NCBI GenBank assembly: GCA_003550325.1
Contig: QKWP01000500.1
Span: 192,654-256,653, forward strand
Source: Gigaspora rosea
Lineage: Eukaryota > Glomeromycota > Glomeromycetes > Diversisporales > Gigasporaceae
Reading direction: 5' to 3'
DNA: 64,000 nucleotides
Shown: piece after piece, positions 46,470 to 59,195 of the stretch
Numbering within the stretch: the stretch's first letter is position 1
How the letters are laid out: each line of letters begins with the position of its first letter
Program-made: the position numbers and the translations under genes
The notes under the pieces: generated by a model
What the model was told of the DNA's origin: nothing
Seen by the model: only the letters and a program-made list of their open reading frames with translations
Databases searched by the model: none

Positions 46470-47954
46470 TGTAACTCTTAACATTACCGATATTAAAGTT
46501 ATATATTATTTTTTACGATATTTAAGATTTAAAAAAGAGTTCGGGAGATGGACAAGTGGCAATTCAGATATTGACAGCTTTATTCAACAAATACAACTTG
46601 AAGTACAGTATGCTAAAGATATTATCGAATGGATACCTTTTGATAAATTTACAAATATAAAGTAGCTTGCTAAAGGAGGTTTTGGAATTGTTTTTAAGGC
46701 AATATGGACTGACGGGTATATTAACTATTGGTATTCTAAGAATTCTAAATGGATAAGAAGCCCACAAATAAGTGTTTGCTTAAAAAGTCTAAATGATTCT
46801 AAAGAAGACATAAAAAGTGAATTTTTAAATGAGGTAAATATTATAAATATATCTCAAATATTTAATTAATATAGATTTGTTTATTATAATTAATATTTTA
46901 GGTTGAAAATCAACATAAACTTGGGGGTAGGTCAGCAATTGCAATTTATGGAATAACTAGGAACCCAGATGATGGTAATTATTTGATGGTTATGCAATAT
47001 GCAAAACAAGGAAGTCTCCGAAAATTATTAGATAATAAATGTAACGATTTAAGTTGGCATCATAAAATATTTATCTTATTTTACATAGCTGAAGGGCTTG
47101 TTGCAACCCATAATGCCAATTTAGTGCATAAAGATTTTCATTCTGGAAATATAGTAAATGAAGACATGTACAACTCTTATATTACTGATTTTGGATTATG
47201 TAAGCCAGTGTCTAAAGATTCAGACTCTAAAGAGATTTTTGGTGTACTTCCTTATATTGCGCCAGAGGTGCTGTATGGAGAAAAATATACTATGAAATCC
47301 GATATTTATTCTTTTGGAATAATTATGTCAGAAGTTTTTACTGGATATCCTCCATATCATGATATTCCACATGATTTTAGCCTAGCAACACAAATTTGTC
47401 TAGGTCATAGACCCGAAATCAGGTGTGATGTTCCGCAATCACTTTTGGATTTGATGAATAAATGCTTAGATGCTGAACCTCAAAGCAGACCAACTGCTGA
47501 AACGTTAATAGATATGCTGCGTCAATTTTATGTTGATTTGGAAAATAAAAAAACAAACCTATACAAACAAGTTGAAGAAATTAAAAACTTAGGCAAAATT
47601 TCTTCAAAACATGATCAAGCAAATCAAACAAAATCGACTCGATTTAATTATCAAACACACAAACAAGATATTTATACAAGTCGGTTTTTGAATTTTCAAA
47701 AACTTCCTAAACCAGTAAATGCAGGTGAGCATATTATTTCTCAGAACATTGGACTTAAATTTATATTTTAGTATGCAGTGACTCTGTATAATAAATAGTT
47801 CAAGAATTAAATTGTTTCGGAATTTTTTGTTTTTTTTTTTGCATTGAATATCTTTTTTAATATGAGTCACAAGAAGTTAGACTGACTAAATTTTAAATTT
47901 ATTTTTCTAGCAATAAGTCATTCTATTGAGCTTAATGAAGTTCCCGATATATAA
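46470..47954 (+). pseudogene. TKL-like protein kinase, truncated and with a stop
   Basis: Exons about 46500-46833, 46902-47724 and 47911-47954. The text FGRWTSGNSDIDSFIQQIQL and EWIPFDKFTNIK leads into the Gly loop LAKGGFGIVFKAIW, but a TAG at 46663-46665 lies just before it. The rest is complete: VCLKSLN (Lys), VHKDFHSGN (catalytic Asp), TDFGLCK, PYIAPEV and YSFGIIMSEV. The upstream Cys-knuckle exon seen in the kinase at 29717 is missing; satellite DNA lies in its place. Both kinases share the WTSG and EWIP signatures, so they are from one expanded family. With the stop it can give only a truncated N-terminal product, unless translation starts later. Confidence 0.8.
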
Positions 47955-49013
47955 TTAGCTAAATTTTCTATATTGCCCTGCTTTGATAAAGGCTAAAAAA
48001 AAAATGTTTTATAACATTTAAAAATAAAATAAATCATTAGTAAACAATCTGCCAAAAGATGATTTTATAAGTAGATTTGAATTTTAAACTTTTGGTATCA
48101 TGATATTTTATCATAATTTGATATATAATTTATACAATCATTAACTTTTAAAAGATGTTTAACTATTTATTGTCAAGAAATCTTTAAAGGTATTATAAAT
48201 AAATGCTACTAATACCAGTATTAAATTTAAATTTTATAATTTTTTTTAGAAAAAAGGTATTTCTGCACTTTTTGATTACATGCTTCTTAAATAAAGTGTA
48301 TTATATTATAGAAAAATTGAAGTATTGCATTATATTGCTCAATTTTAAGTTGAGTATTTGGAACATATATCATAGTATTGCTATTATTTTACAATAATAA
48401 TTTACTAGATAAATGCATAGCATTGTTTGTCTGGAGCTAAATGTTTACATAAATATAATAATTAAAAAGTTTGCTATTTATTACTATATAGTATTATATT
48501 TATATAATTTTAGTATAAATTTTAAATATTAGTATTAGAAAAATATCATAAAAATATTAAGAATAGTACAAATTTTATCGAACCAATCAAATCTGTAGTA
48601 TTAATTTTATTAGAAAAACTTTCTCAATTCTTAAAAAGGAGTTATTTTTATTATTATAACTCATTATTATAACTTGTTATTTTATCTTCTTATTATAACT
48701 CATTATTATTTGATATTTTTAAGTAATGTTATATAAAACCAACTTTTTTCTATTTGTAAGCCTTTTATATATTATTTAAACAATATTCTATTTATATTTT
48801 ATATATTTTAATTTAACTTATTCTTTATTATATTATACTATTATATATATGGGGTTATATACATATATCCTAGAGTACAATGTACCTGTATCATATTATA
48901 TTAATAATACATATATATCATATATAACATTTTTATTTTAATTACTGAATTATAATACTGTAATAAAACTATTTATTTATTTATTTATTTATTTTTAACA
49001 AACCTAATTCCTT
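47955..49013. other. Intergenic AT-rich stretch
   Basis: No gene. It includes TTATTATAACTCATTATT repeats near 48640-48710 and an ATTT run just before the LINE tail insertion. Confidence 0.5.
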
Positions 49014-49184
49014 GGTTTAGGCCACAGATAAGTACTAGGTTTATTTTTGTTTATCTAGCTATATGTCTGAGTTCTTTTTCTTAGCATTAGATTTAAATAA
49101 TGAAATTTTTTTCAACTAAAAAGTTTCTATTAAATTTAATAAAGATAAGAGCAAGGTCTCACCATTAAAATTAAAAAAAAAAAA
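49014..49184 (+). mobile_element. Tiny 5'-truncated LINE insertion
   Basis: About 160 bp of LINE 3' end (GGTTTAGGCCACAGATAAGT ... GATAAGAGCAAGGTCTCACC) plus a poly-A of 12, flanked by the duplication CCTAATTCCTT (49003-49013, 49185-49195). The 3' end matches that of the LINE ending at 22433. Confidence 0.8.
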
Positions 49185-49195
49185 CCTAATTCCTT

Positions 49196-50136
49196 TTGTC
49201 CATTTTAGACATAGTCCTAAGCTTAACTCTACTTCTAACTATAAACCACCTGATCACTAAATAAAAACCACTTCTAACCACCTGATACCTAACTCTAACC
49301 CTATATCTAACTAAAAACTACCCAATCCCTAACTCTAAAACTAATTATAAAACCCATTTCTGTCTGCTCAATCCCATTTTTAGTCTAGCTTTATCCAAAT
49401 CAATTACTAACTAAATTAAGTTCTATTCCTTACCCACTATGCAGTTAGTATTCAGAATTCCTTTTTAGTCAGTTATCTTTATTTTGTTCTACCTTTTTTG
49501 TTATTCCTTTAGCGGCCGTGATTGTTGAACAAATAGAAAAAAATCTATTAGTAATCCTAGCTAGAAAAAATTGAATAATTTGTCTTTGGAATTAATTGTT
49601 AGTACTAGCGAGAAAACAATTACCATGCTGAAAGTGGGAGTACAAGTAATAATACTGAAAAAAGAGTCAAGTAAAGAAAGTGAAAGACAATATAGCAGCC
49701 TGGTGATATAGGCTTGTTTTAACTGCTACTCAACCAAAGAACAAGAATACTTGCAAGATTATAGCTATCTATGAGACATTTAAGAAAAATGGAGAGACTG
49801 ACTACCAACTAATAAAAGCTGAATTAATTGACTATTACATAAAAATTATTTCATTCGCATTAATAATTTGATTCAAGTTCACGATCAAAAACATAAATAC
49901 TTACAGATGTAGTCCATTTCGTTTGTATTGATCTCATTCAGCTTGTGCCAATATATATAAAAATTAGTGAAATCAAAAATAGCAAAACAAGTTCAAAATC
50001 AAAAACCTCAATACTTACTAGAACTAAAATTCTAAAAATCATTTCGTTATATTAATTGTTTCATCCAATTTGTATATTAATTATTGGAATAAAAAATGTC
50101 AAAACAAATTCAAAATCAAAAACCTAAATGTTTACC
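49196..50136. other. Repeat-rich, no gene recognised
   Basis: 49200-49400 has CTAACTCTAACC-like telomere-related words in a degenerate form. 49860-50120 has three diverged copies of TCAAAATCAAAAACCTAAAT-type text. Nothing coding is supported. Confidence 0.4.
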
Positions 50137-50152
50137 ACTACAGAATATTCTT

Positions 50153-50280
50153 TTTTTTTTTTAAAAATGTTAAGGTGAGACCTTGCTTTTATCTTTATTA
50201 AATTTAATAGAAACTTTTTACAATACTGAAAAAAATTTCATTTTTTTTAAATCTAATGCTAAGAATAAAAACTTAGACAT
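50153..50280 (-). mobile_element. Tiny 5'-truncated LINE insertion, minus strand
   Basis: Poly-T then GGTGAGACCTTGCTTTTATC ... AATGCTAAGAATAAAAACTT, the inverse of the 3' end at 49060-49184. A 16-bp duplication ACTACAGAATATTCTT flanks it (50137-50152, 50281-50296). Confidence 0.85.
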
Positions 50281-50296
50281 ACTACAGAATATTCTT

Positions 50297-51505
50297 CAAA
50301 TCATTTGTCGCAATAATTATTTTATTCAGCTTGTACCAGTATATCTGAAGTTGGCACCTGCCTGAAGTTGTAATTTCAGGTGCCTGAATTTGTACCTGAC
50401 TGAAATTAGCTCTTAAAATTAGATAAGCCAGCTAGCATTTTAAGCAGGTTTAATTCAAGCACCTGAAATTGCAGCTTTAGGCGAGTTCCAACTTTAGACA
50501 TTCATAATACTATCAGCTGGCTTTTCTCTTTCTGATTTACTAGTAAAGCGCAAAAAATTAGTGTGATATTTTTGCTAAACAAATTAACTTTAAAGAATCT
50601 GAAAAGTCATTAGTAAGTTCATCAATAACCAACAATACAACAACAAAATTCACACTAACCTGCAGTAACAAATTTCATATCCGGGCAATATAAAAATGAA
50701 AAATGACATGTAGAACTACAAACTTTTACAGACTAAACTCAACATAGAAGAGCCAAAAGCAGCAAAATCTAATGTAGAAACAACAATGAAATTACGCTGA
50801 TGAAAACTCTAGTAAAACAATGATATGGCACTACTACAAGTGATGAAATTAACTTCTACAGCAAAACCGGTAACAACAGCACCTACGCAATAATATGGAA
50901 TTGTCTAAATAATGATGGCACCTATACAACAACACAGAACCACTCAAATGACGAAACCCTCAAAAACACCTATATGGCGATGGCACATAAAGCAACAAAT
51001 TTACACCAAGACTCCAATAACACAACAATACAAAACAACTATAAAACTGGCTATTTCAGTGATGAAGATATATTTAGTGATTCTAGTCGAAATTAAAAAA
51101 ATTGGCTAGGCCGATTCTTTGACCTGGCCGATCGATTTTTTCTAAAATCAGCTAGCCAATTTTATAAGTTCTCAACCTTGCGCATTGTAAAAGAATTGAT
51201 TAAATGTAAGCCAACAGTACTTTAACAGTACTTTGATAGTGGCTTAGTGATTTTACATAAGATTTATTAGAAAAAAAGCTAACAGCACTTCAATAGTACT
51301 TCGACAGCACTTTAACAGTGGCTTAAAAATAGACTATGTCTTTAGCAAAAATCATTGACATATGTTTGTGAAATTTTTTTTCAAGAACGTACGTACGTAC
51401 TCAATACTGCTGTAAATCAAAAAACTTACAATTGACTTATTATAGCAAATACAAGAATGATCAAGAGTTAAGTAGTGCGCATTTAAATTTTTAACCACTT
51501 TTTAA
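50297..51505. other. Repeat-rich, no gene recognised
   Basis: 50340-50490 holds inverted AGGTGCCTGAA and TTCAGGTGC words, likely an eroded foldback. 50800-51040 has short GATGGCACCTA and ACAACAA runs. 51195-51320 has a loosely repeated CAGTACTTTAACAGTGGCTT. The open frame at 50912 reflects this repeat, not a gene. Confidence 0.4.
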
Positions 51506-51831
51506 GGGTAGGGTGTACAAATTTATATGATGTCAATGATTTACATGTAAACATCATATGATCTGACCAATCAATTCTTTGTACAACCTACAAAAATCAT
51601 ATAGCATCCTACAAAAATTCAATTATATGTAAAGTTGATTTTTTTTAAAGCAATGAATATTGTGCAACTTCATTATTATAAACAAACTATTTAAAACTAA
51701 CTATTGTATAAATTTTATACAAATTGGTCAAAATCTTAAAAAAATTTATCAGAAGCATTTTTTTATTTTCTATATAAAAATCCAATATACCACGTAGATC
51801 ATATGAAAAATAATCTACGTTTACCCTACCC
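51506..51831. mobile_element. TTAA-flanked MITE
   Basis: Inverted ends GGGTAGGGTGTAC and GGGTAGGGTAAAC, flanked by TTAA on both sides (51502-51505, 51832-51835), as in piggyBac-type elements. The inner sequence has ATGTAAACATCATATGAT dyads. No transposase. Confidence 0.65.
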
Positions 51832-51835
51832 TTAA

Positions 51836-53665
51836 TACATATAAGACTATATTTAATAAATTATTAAATTGCTAAATTTGTGCATATTAATGCAGTATTA
51901 CAAATAGTGTTTCGATCCATCTGGATTTAATCAAATATTTGAATCATTGTTTTTTTGAATTGGTCAAAGAACTTAAATAACGGATAAGGATGCACCCAAA
52001 ACTAACTTTAAATAATCTAGCGTAGTTCAATCCGGATTTGATTGAATTTGAATACCTGTCTAAAATATAATCGAAATGCTAGTTACAAATAATGAATGTA
52101 AAAGAAAATTTATTTAAACTATAATTCATTTAAAATTTTTTCGACTAAGCCGACTAAGCTGACAATATTTCATCGACTTGGCTGGTCAAAAAATTTTGAT
52201 CGACTAGGATCACTAGATATATTTGTAAGCATCTAAGATAAACAAAAATGTTAGCTTAAAAAAAAACAATAATAATCAAATGATAATTATTATTTATATA
52301 TCCTATGATTGTTATATTATACAAAAACGCAGGTATAAAATTTTTAATATACCTTTAGGATACATAAATATTAATTCTATATATATATATTTTTCTTTTC
52401 TATTATTTATTTTCAATTTTTTTTACAGTTTTTTTTTTACAAAATTTAAATTACTATAAATAATCAACAGGCTCTTTTTAACAAAATTTGTAAAAAATTA
52501 GTATATGCCTTTTCTAAAAAATTTTTAACCAGTATCTGTTCCTATGCCTATAATCTATTTATGGAAAAAATGCTATTATTAAATATATAAATTATATAAA
52601 GAAGCTCAAAAACAAAAGGACCATACAAAAATACTTGCCTACTCTTATCATTTGGGTCTTTAGTATTGGCTTGCCTTAACCAAACAAAAGTTCATATCAA
52701 TTCAAAAAGCAAAAAGGCTTGGATTAGAACTTATCATTTATTTAAAACTGTTAGATATAACAAAATTTATCAATCTCAAAAATTAAAACTTAAATATATA
52801 TATTATTTAGATAAAGAAACTTTTAGAAAAATTATTAAACCATTTTTAGAAATAGTTAAATTTTTTTCTTTTTTATTTCTTTAAAAATATTATGAACATT
52901 TATGTTTGGATTTAATGGCTTGGATCAATGGATGTTTTATTTTTTAAATTTTTTTAATTTTTATTTTATATTTTCTTTTTTATATAGTGCACCAAGTCAC
53001 TTCACATCAAATGCACCAAATTTGGGTATATATAAATGCTTTTTAGCCAATCAGAATGCATTATATACTAATTCTGATTGGATAAAAAAATATAAAAAAA
53101 ATTTTTTTAATTTTTTTATAGCAAATGCCAAAATTTTGAAAGCATAATAGCTTTAAACACATGCTATATAACTTTATAAACTTTTTTAAATATTCTAACC
53201 AATAATTTGAATAGTCTAATAAAAAACAATAGTTTTATCGGTTACATTTTTAAAAAATATTTAAAACTTAAGATTTTATAGATTTATTAAAATATATGTG
53301 ATTTTTGATAAGAATTGACTTGGCACACCATATTTAAAAAACTTGAGCCCTATTTATTTTATTTCTCTTAATTCATTATTATATTCTTGGTTAACTATTT
53401 TTATTCAGATTTTTTTATTTATTATTTGATTTTATTTGTTAGTACTCTGATCAAGTATCATCTTTCTATTTATTAATTTCTTTCAATTATTGTTTTTATT
53501 TTTAAATAACTTTAAATTTTTGCTTAATACTTTTTACCAAATTAATTTGCACTTTTGACTTATTTTTGATTAAAATCTTTTATTTTATTAATTTTGCTTT
53601 TTCTTTTTATCAAAAATTTTTTTTAACAATAGAATATATTCAATTTTATTTTTTAATCACTTTTA
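51836..53665. other. AT-rich region with one unrecognised coding remnant
   Basis: 52600-52870 reads forward as a Lys-rich peptide (ILAYSYHLGSLVLACLNQTK, AWIRTYHLFKTVRYNKIYQS) with no family assigned. 52985-53330 has ACCAAGTCACTTCACATCAA and other words mirrored by TTGACTTGGCACACC, possibly another eroded MITE. The rest is simple AT. Confidence 0.35.
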
Positions 53666-54863
53666 ATTATTGTCATGATTATTATGAAATTGGATTATCG
53701 TGAAATCCACGTAATCCGTAACTGACTCGTAACCATGCACTGATTCAAATTCGGGCCATAATCAACCTGTTGATAAAATTAGATTGTGTAACTTGATTAT
53801 CAAAAAAAACAATCGAATCATTTTTTTTTCTTCTAAAAACAACAAGAAAAATCACCCAAGAAAAACACACCCACACACCTACCCATGAAAAACAATATCC
53901 ATCCAAGAAAAGACAGCACCCACCACTCACCCAAGAAAAGCAATGCCCATCACCCATCCAAGAAAACAACGCCTACCGCCCGCTTAGAAAAAAAATCTTT
54001 GTTTTTTTTTTTTACATGGCGCCAAATATCAAAATTCCTGAGACAGTAGAAGAGTATTAGGCGATAGTTGAATATATTCATTCAGGAACTTTCCCGGATA
54101 GCATTCTAAAGAGCCCTATTACCCCCACCGTACGTTCCAACTTCATTCGCTGCTGCAAGAATTTTAAAGTCAACGAAAATAGAGTTCTTTATGCTAAGCC
54201 TGTAGTAAAGAATGGTGTAGTTAAGTTCGAAAAACGCCGTGTAGTCCCCAAATATGATGTAGAAATGCGTGCTTTAATTTTGGAACATTTTCACAACCAA
54301 GCAAATCACCGTGAATATCATAAAACTTTTTTAGCGATTTTAGAAAAGCATATCGGGATTGCCCAAGAAGAGGTGAAACTATACATAAACGAATGTTCTA
54401 CCTGTGCTATAAACACCTCTATCAAAGAAAAACTGACATAGTATTTGTAGTGGCCTTGGGCCCTTGGGAGCATATACAAATCGATTTAGTCGATTTTCGC
54501 GATTTTGCTAAAGAGAACGAAGGTTTTTCGTGGCTGCTTACGTGTGTCTGCGTGTTCTCTAAATTTCTTGTCGCAGTCCAGATGAAAAATAAGGAAGCAG
54601 GAACAGTCACGGTACACCTTCTTAAGGATATTTTCAAGATCCTTGGCCTCCCTACAACCCTTCAAAGTGATAATGGTAAGGAATTTGTTGCAAATATAAT
54701 CACACAAATTTGTAGGGCTATGAACATTAAAATTAAGCACGGTCGGCCTCGGCATCCAGTCACAAAGACAAATTGAGCGGCTTAATCAGACTGTGGGTCG
54801 TGGTTTCACGAAGCTACTTTGGGATCAAACAATCAGCTGCAAAGAAAAGACTGGATTAATGTA

Positions 54864-55025
54864 CAGTCAACCCTCCATAAATGCAACTCGTAGGGACAAG
54901 TCTACAATGTGCATTTAGGGAGGTTTGCATTTAGAGAGAGCTAATAACATTTTACGGAATAGAAAAAAACGTGCATTTAGAGAGGTATTGCATTTATGGA
55001 GGTTGCATTTATGGAGGGTTGACTG
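54864..55025. mobile_element. Tigger/pogo-like MITE, copy 3
   Basis: Ends CAGTCAACCCTCCATAAATG and its inverse, flanked by TA (54862-54863, 55026-55027). At 162 bp it is a shorter version of copy 1 in opposite orientation. The integrase frame continues across it once removed. Confidence 0.9.
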
Positions 55026-55190
55026 TAATCGACATATTCGTTACGTCATATAATTTGACAGTGCACACGGCGCATAGCCGTACGCCATATGAAGTACTTT
55101 TTGGTTGGAAAATGAATGTGTCTACGATACCCCTAGCACAACCGGTTTGTTTACGTTCCTTGTTAAGATAGAATTAGGAAGTTAAAAACA

Positions 55191-55285
55191 AGTAGGGTTA
55201 GGGTTAGAACGAGTAGGGTTAGGGTTAGAACTAGTAGGGTTAGGGTTAGAACTAGTAGGTTTAGGGTTAGAACAAGTAGGGTTAG
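55191..55285. repeat. Telomere-like minisatellite in the integrase intron
   Basis: Five copies of a roughly 22-base unit GTAGGGTTAGGGTTAGAAC. It looks like an expansion seeded by TTAGGG-type sequence and lies inside the probable intron. Confidence 0.85.
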
Positions 55286-55314
55286 AGTTGACTATATTTT
55301 TGTGAAATAACATG

Positions 55315-55374
55315 CAGGGGCGTAATTTCGAATTTTGGCCTTCGCCCAAAATTCAAAATAATGCCCTTGCACAT
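55315..55374. repeat. Short palindrome of a MITE-like kind
   Basis: GGGGCGTAATTTCGAATTTTG and its near inverse (CAAAATTCAAAATAATGCCC) meet at a four-base loop, with TGCA on both sides. It is about 60 bp, perhaps the two ends of a MITE with the centre lost. Confidence 0.5.
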
Positions 55375-55902
55375 TATTCCGATTAGATTTTAGATTTTTT
55401 TTCTTTAAATTAGCTTTTAAAATTAACATACTAAATGATTATTTCTCTTTTTTTCTAATAGATAAATTAGAAGAAGTCACAACCACTGAGACCACCACTA
55501 TCGAAACCACCACTACCGAACCCACCACTACCGAACCCACCACTACCGAACCCACCACTACTGAACCCACCACTTCCCAGGCTGCTGCTGTGGAAAACCG
55601 TATTTTATGAATGCTGGAGTTCCAGGAATCCATAAACAAATCACTTGAAAAATATTATGCAAGGATATATCAGCAAGGAAGTGTATATAGAAAAAAAACA
55701 GCAAATAACATGATTGAAGCCAGGGCTACAATTGCCATTGCGCCAGACCACTATATGAATCCGCAAACTAGAAAAAGAAAGCTACAACTAAAGCTGCTAG
55801 TGAAACTAAACTGTAATGGTGCACCAATTTTCACCAATCACCAATCACCAATAAGCATTGGTAAAACTGGTGAAACTGGTGATACTTGTGAAACTGGTGT
55901 TA

Positions 55903-56571
<669 letters not shown>

Positions 56572-56577
56572 TAGTAA

Positions 56578-57012
56578 GGGAAGTGCAGTAAATTATGTGA
56601 TTCAGGTTTACATAGGTCCTGACCCCCCCAGTGATAGGACTATTGACCAATCAAATTTTATTATATTTAAAAAAAATTCAAAAACGTCTTTGACCTGAAA
56701 ATAAGTTACCACATAATCGACAAAAGTCGCTACATAGTAAAGTCTAAATTTTACTAAGCAAATCGAAAAAAATCGATTAAGTAACCTTATTTAGCAGATC
56801 AAAATACACTTACCACAAAATTTTCATGAGATTGAAGAATTTTTTATTAATTGACTTTTGATTTTTACGTTCGACGGAAAAATAAAATTTTTTAAAAAAA
56901 AATATTTGATGAACACTTCAATATCATTGGCTATTTAGACTATATATATATATAGGACATGATAGATGGTGGACCCCCCTCCTAGGAAATTACATTATTT
57001 ACTGCACTTCTC
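56578..57012. mobile_element. PIF-like GGGAAGTGC MITE, complete copy
   Basis: Ends GGGAAGTGCAGTAAAT and inverse GAGAAGTGCAGTAAAT, flanked by TAA (56575-56577, 57013-57015). 435 bp, no gene. One end of a second copy opens the window (1-189). Confidence 0.88.
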
Positions 57013-57242
57013 TAAAACCAGTAATACTAGCAATACTGGTGATGCGATAATACTAGTGATGCCAGTGATAATGCTAGTGAAAATGGTGGTACTGGTAAAA
57101 TTAGCAATACCGTAATACTAATAATACTGATAATAAAATTTAAATCTTGTAATTTTGAGCAGTTTATTACAAATAAATTTCAAAATTATACATTTTAATT
57201 AAAAAAATTATTTAAATGAAGTTATTTTTTTGAAAAATTTTA

Positions 57243-57492
<250 letters not shown>

Positions 57493-57612
57493 TAGTTTCA
57501 CTTGCCAACCGACCTTTTCCTAGCGAGGAGTGTTTAAATCACTCGCATCCAACAATCGAACAGCTGTTGTTGAAATGAATGGCGAAGATATTTGTGTCCC
57601 CGTCAAGTGAGT

Positions 57613-58140
57613 TAAGGTCGTACAAAATAAGTCATAAGTGGGTGGATGGGTGGGCGAAGCTTTTTTTTTAATTTTTTTTTTTTTTTAAAAAAAAAAAAAT
57701 CTAAAAAAAAACGGGTTTTTGAGGTGGGATATTTTCTAGAAAAAAAAAACAAAAACAAAAAAAAAACGGTTACTTTGAGGTGGGAGTTTTCTAGAAAAAA
57801 AAACAAAGTATATCGGGTATTTTTAGAATATCTTTTAGAACATCTTTTTTTTTTTTTTTTGTAAGCCAACTTTGGATTCAATAAAATTCAAGTTTCTACT
57901 TATCCTGATTACATAGTCATGTTGGTGGTCATGTTTCTGCATTTAAAAAAAAAAAAAAATATCAAAATGAGCACCTGAAAAAGTTCCAAACCGTAAAGCT
58001 AAAAAAAAAAAAAATCAAAACAAGCCTAAGTCCAAGCTAAAAAAGAAAAAAAAAACGAACAAGCACTCGAAGTCTAAGTCCCAAACCCTAACACTAATAC
58101 TAACAAACAGCAAGTTCCAAACCCACCCTAACCCTAACAG
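57613..58140. other. Simple repeats in the 3' part of the Ginger element
   Basis: Long A and T runs, with a pair of similar blocks GGTGGGATATTTTC and GGTGGGAGTTTTC. It ends in CCACCCTAACCCTAACAG, again telomere-like, just before the right inverted repeat. Confidence 0.6.
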
Positions 58141-58251
58141 CTCGGCGACATAGTTTTAGATCGGAATTTGGATCAGTGCACAGTTATGGGTCGATTACGG
58201 ATCACGTGGATTTCACGATAATCCGATTTCACGATAATCTGCGACAATTAT

Positions 58252-59187
58252 TTATAAAAAAAGAAATAATATATATATATATACAAAAAAAAAATTTTTT
58301 TATCATTATCAATTACAATGATTTCTTTTTTATTATCTTCATTTTCATTTTCTATTTCTTCTTCTCCATATTCTTCTTCTTCTTTTTCATTTCCTTTTTC
58401 TCTTTTCTTTCATCTTCTATTACTTCATTTTCTTCCTTATTATTTTTCTTTTTTTTCCTTTTTCCTACTTAAGAACAAGCGGATATTGATGTGAGTATGT
58501 TAATTTATTGTCATATTTTCTTAATTGCTTCTTCATGCCCGCTAATTCTTTCTTTAATCTAATAAAAAAAAAAGTTTTTTTTATTATCATTAAATTATTA
58601 ATTTTTTTTATTTACCTTTTAATCTTATTTTTATTTCTCTCTTCTTCAATTTTTTTATCTTTTTCCTTTTCTATTGCTTTCTCAATTAAATTATATATTC
58701 GTTCTCACTCATGAACTGATAGATATCAATACAAATACATTAATCTATTGATACAATTTTTCAATTGTTTCTTTATAACTAACAATTCTTTCTCTATTAT
58801 TATTATTTTTAAATTTATTAATTTTTTTATTTTTTACCTTTCTATCTCAATATTATTATTGTCATTATTATTATTATTGTTATTATTATTATTATTATCA
58901 TTATTTTTTTTATTCCAACAAGCAATATGACAATTGTAATGGTTATGACAGTATGAATAACTCATGATAAAAAAAAAAGCTTAGAAAATTTGGGTAAAAG
59001 TGAAAGTGTATGCAATGTAATATATAGCCCATAATATACCAAGTAAGATTAATTCATATTGACAAGTATGACAATCTGATTGGCCAAATTTTATCTGAAA
59101 TTTGATAAACAAAAGGAGTACATTAAAAAAATTTGTTGTGGTTACTCTAGTTAGTAATGTGTATGACTTGTGATAGTTGCACATTCA
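58252..59187. other. Low-complexity T-rich tract
   Basis: Mainly TTC, TTA and ATT microsatellite (58320-58460, 58850-58910). Apparent long hydrophobic frames are artefacts of the repeat. GAACAAGCGGATATTGAT and similar words near 58470 are isolated. Confidence 0.6.
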
Positions 59188-59195
59188 ATTCCTGC

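Noticed and set aside
50912..51109. 65-codon Thr/Gln-rich ORF
   Set aside because: Short repeat of ATGGCACCTA/ACAACA; no coding signature.
53745..53969. Trp/Cys/Phe-rich minus-strand ORF with repeated CFSWV text
   Set aside because: Comes from an AAGAAAA/CACCCA repeat inside the Ginger element; no support as a gene.
57612..57881. Lys/Phe-rich ORFs on both strands
   Set aside because: Produced by A and T runs.
58176..58930. Membrane proteins of Phe, Ile and Ser
   Set aside because: Low-complexity TTC/TTA/ATT tract with no conserved feature.
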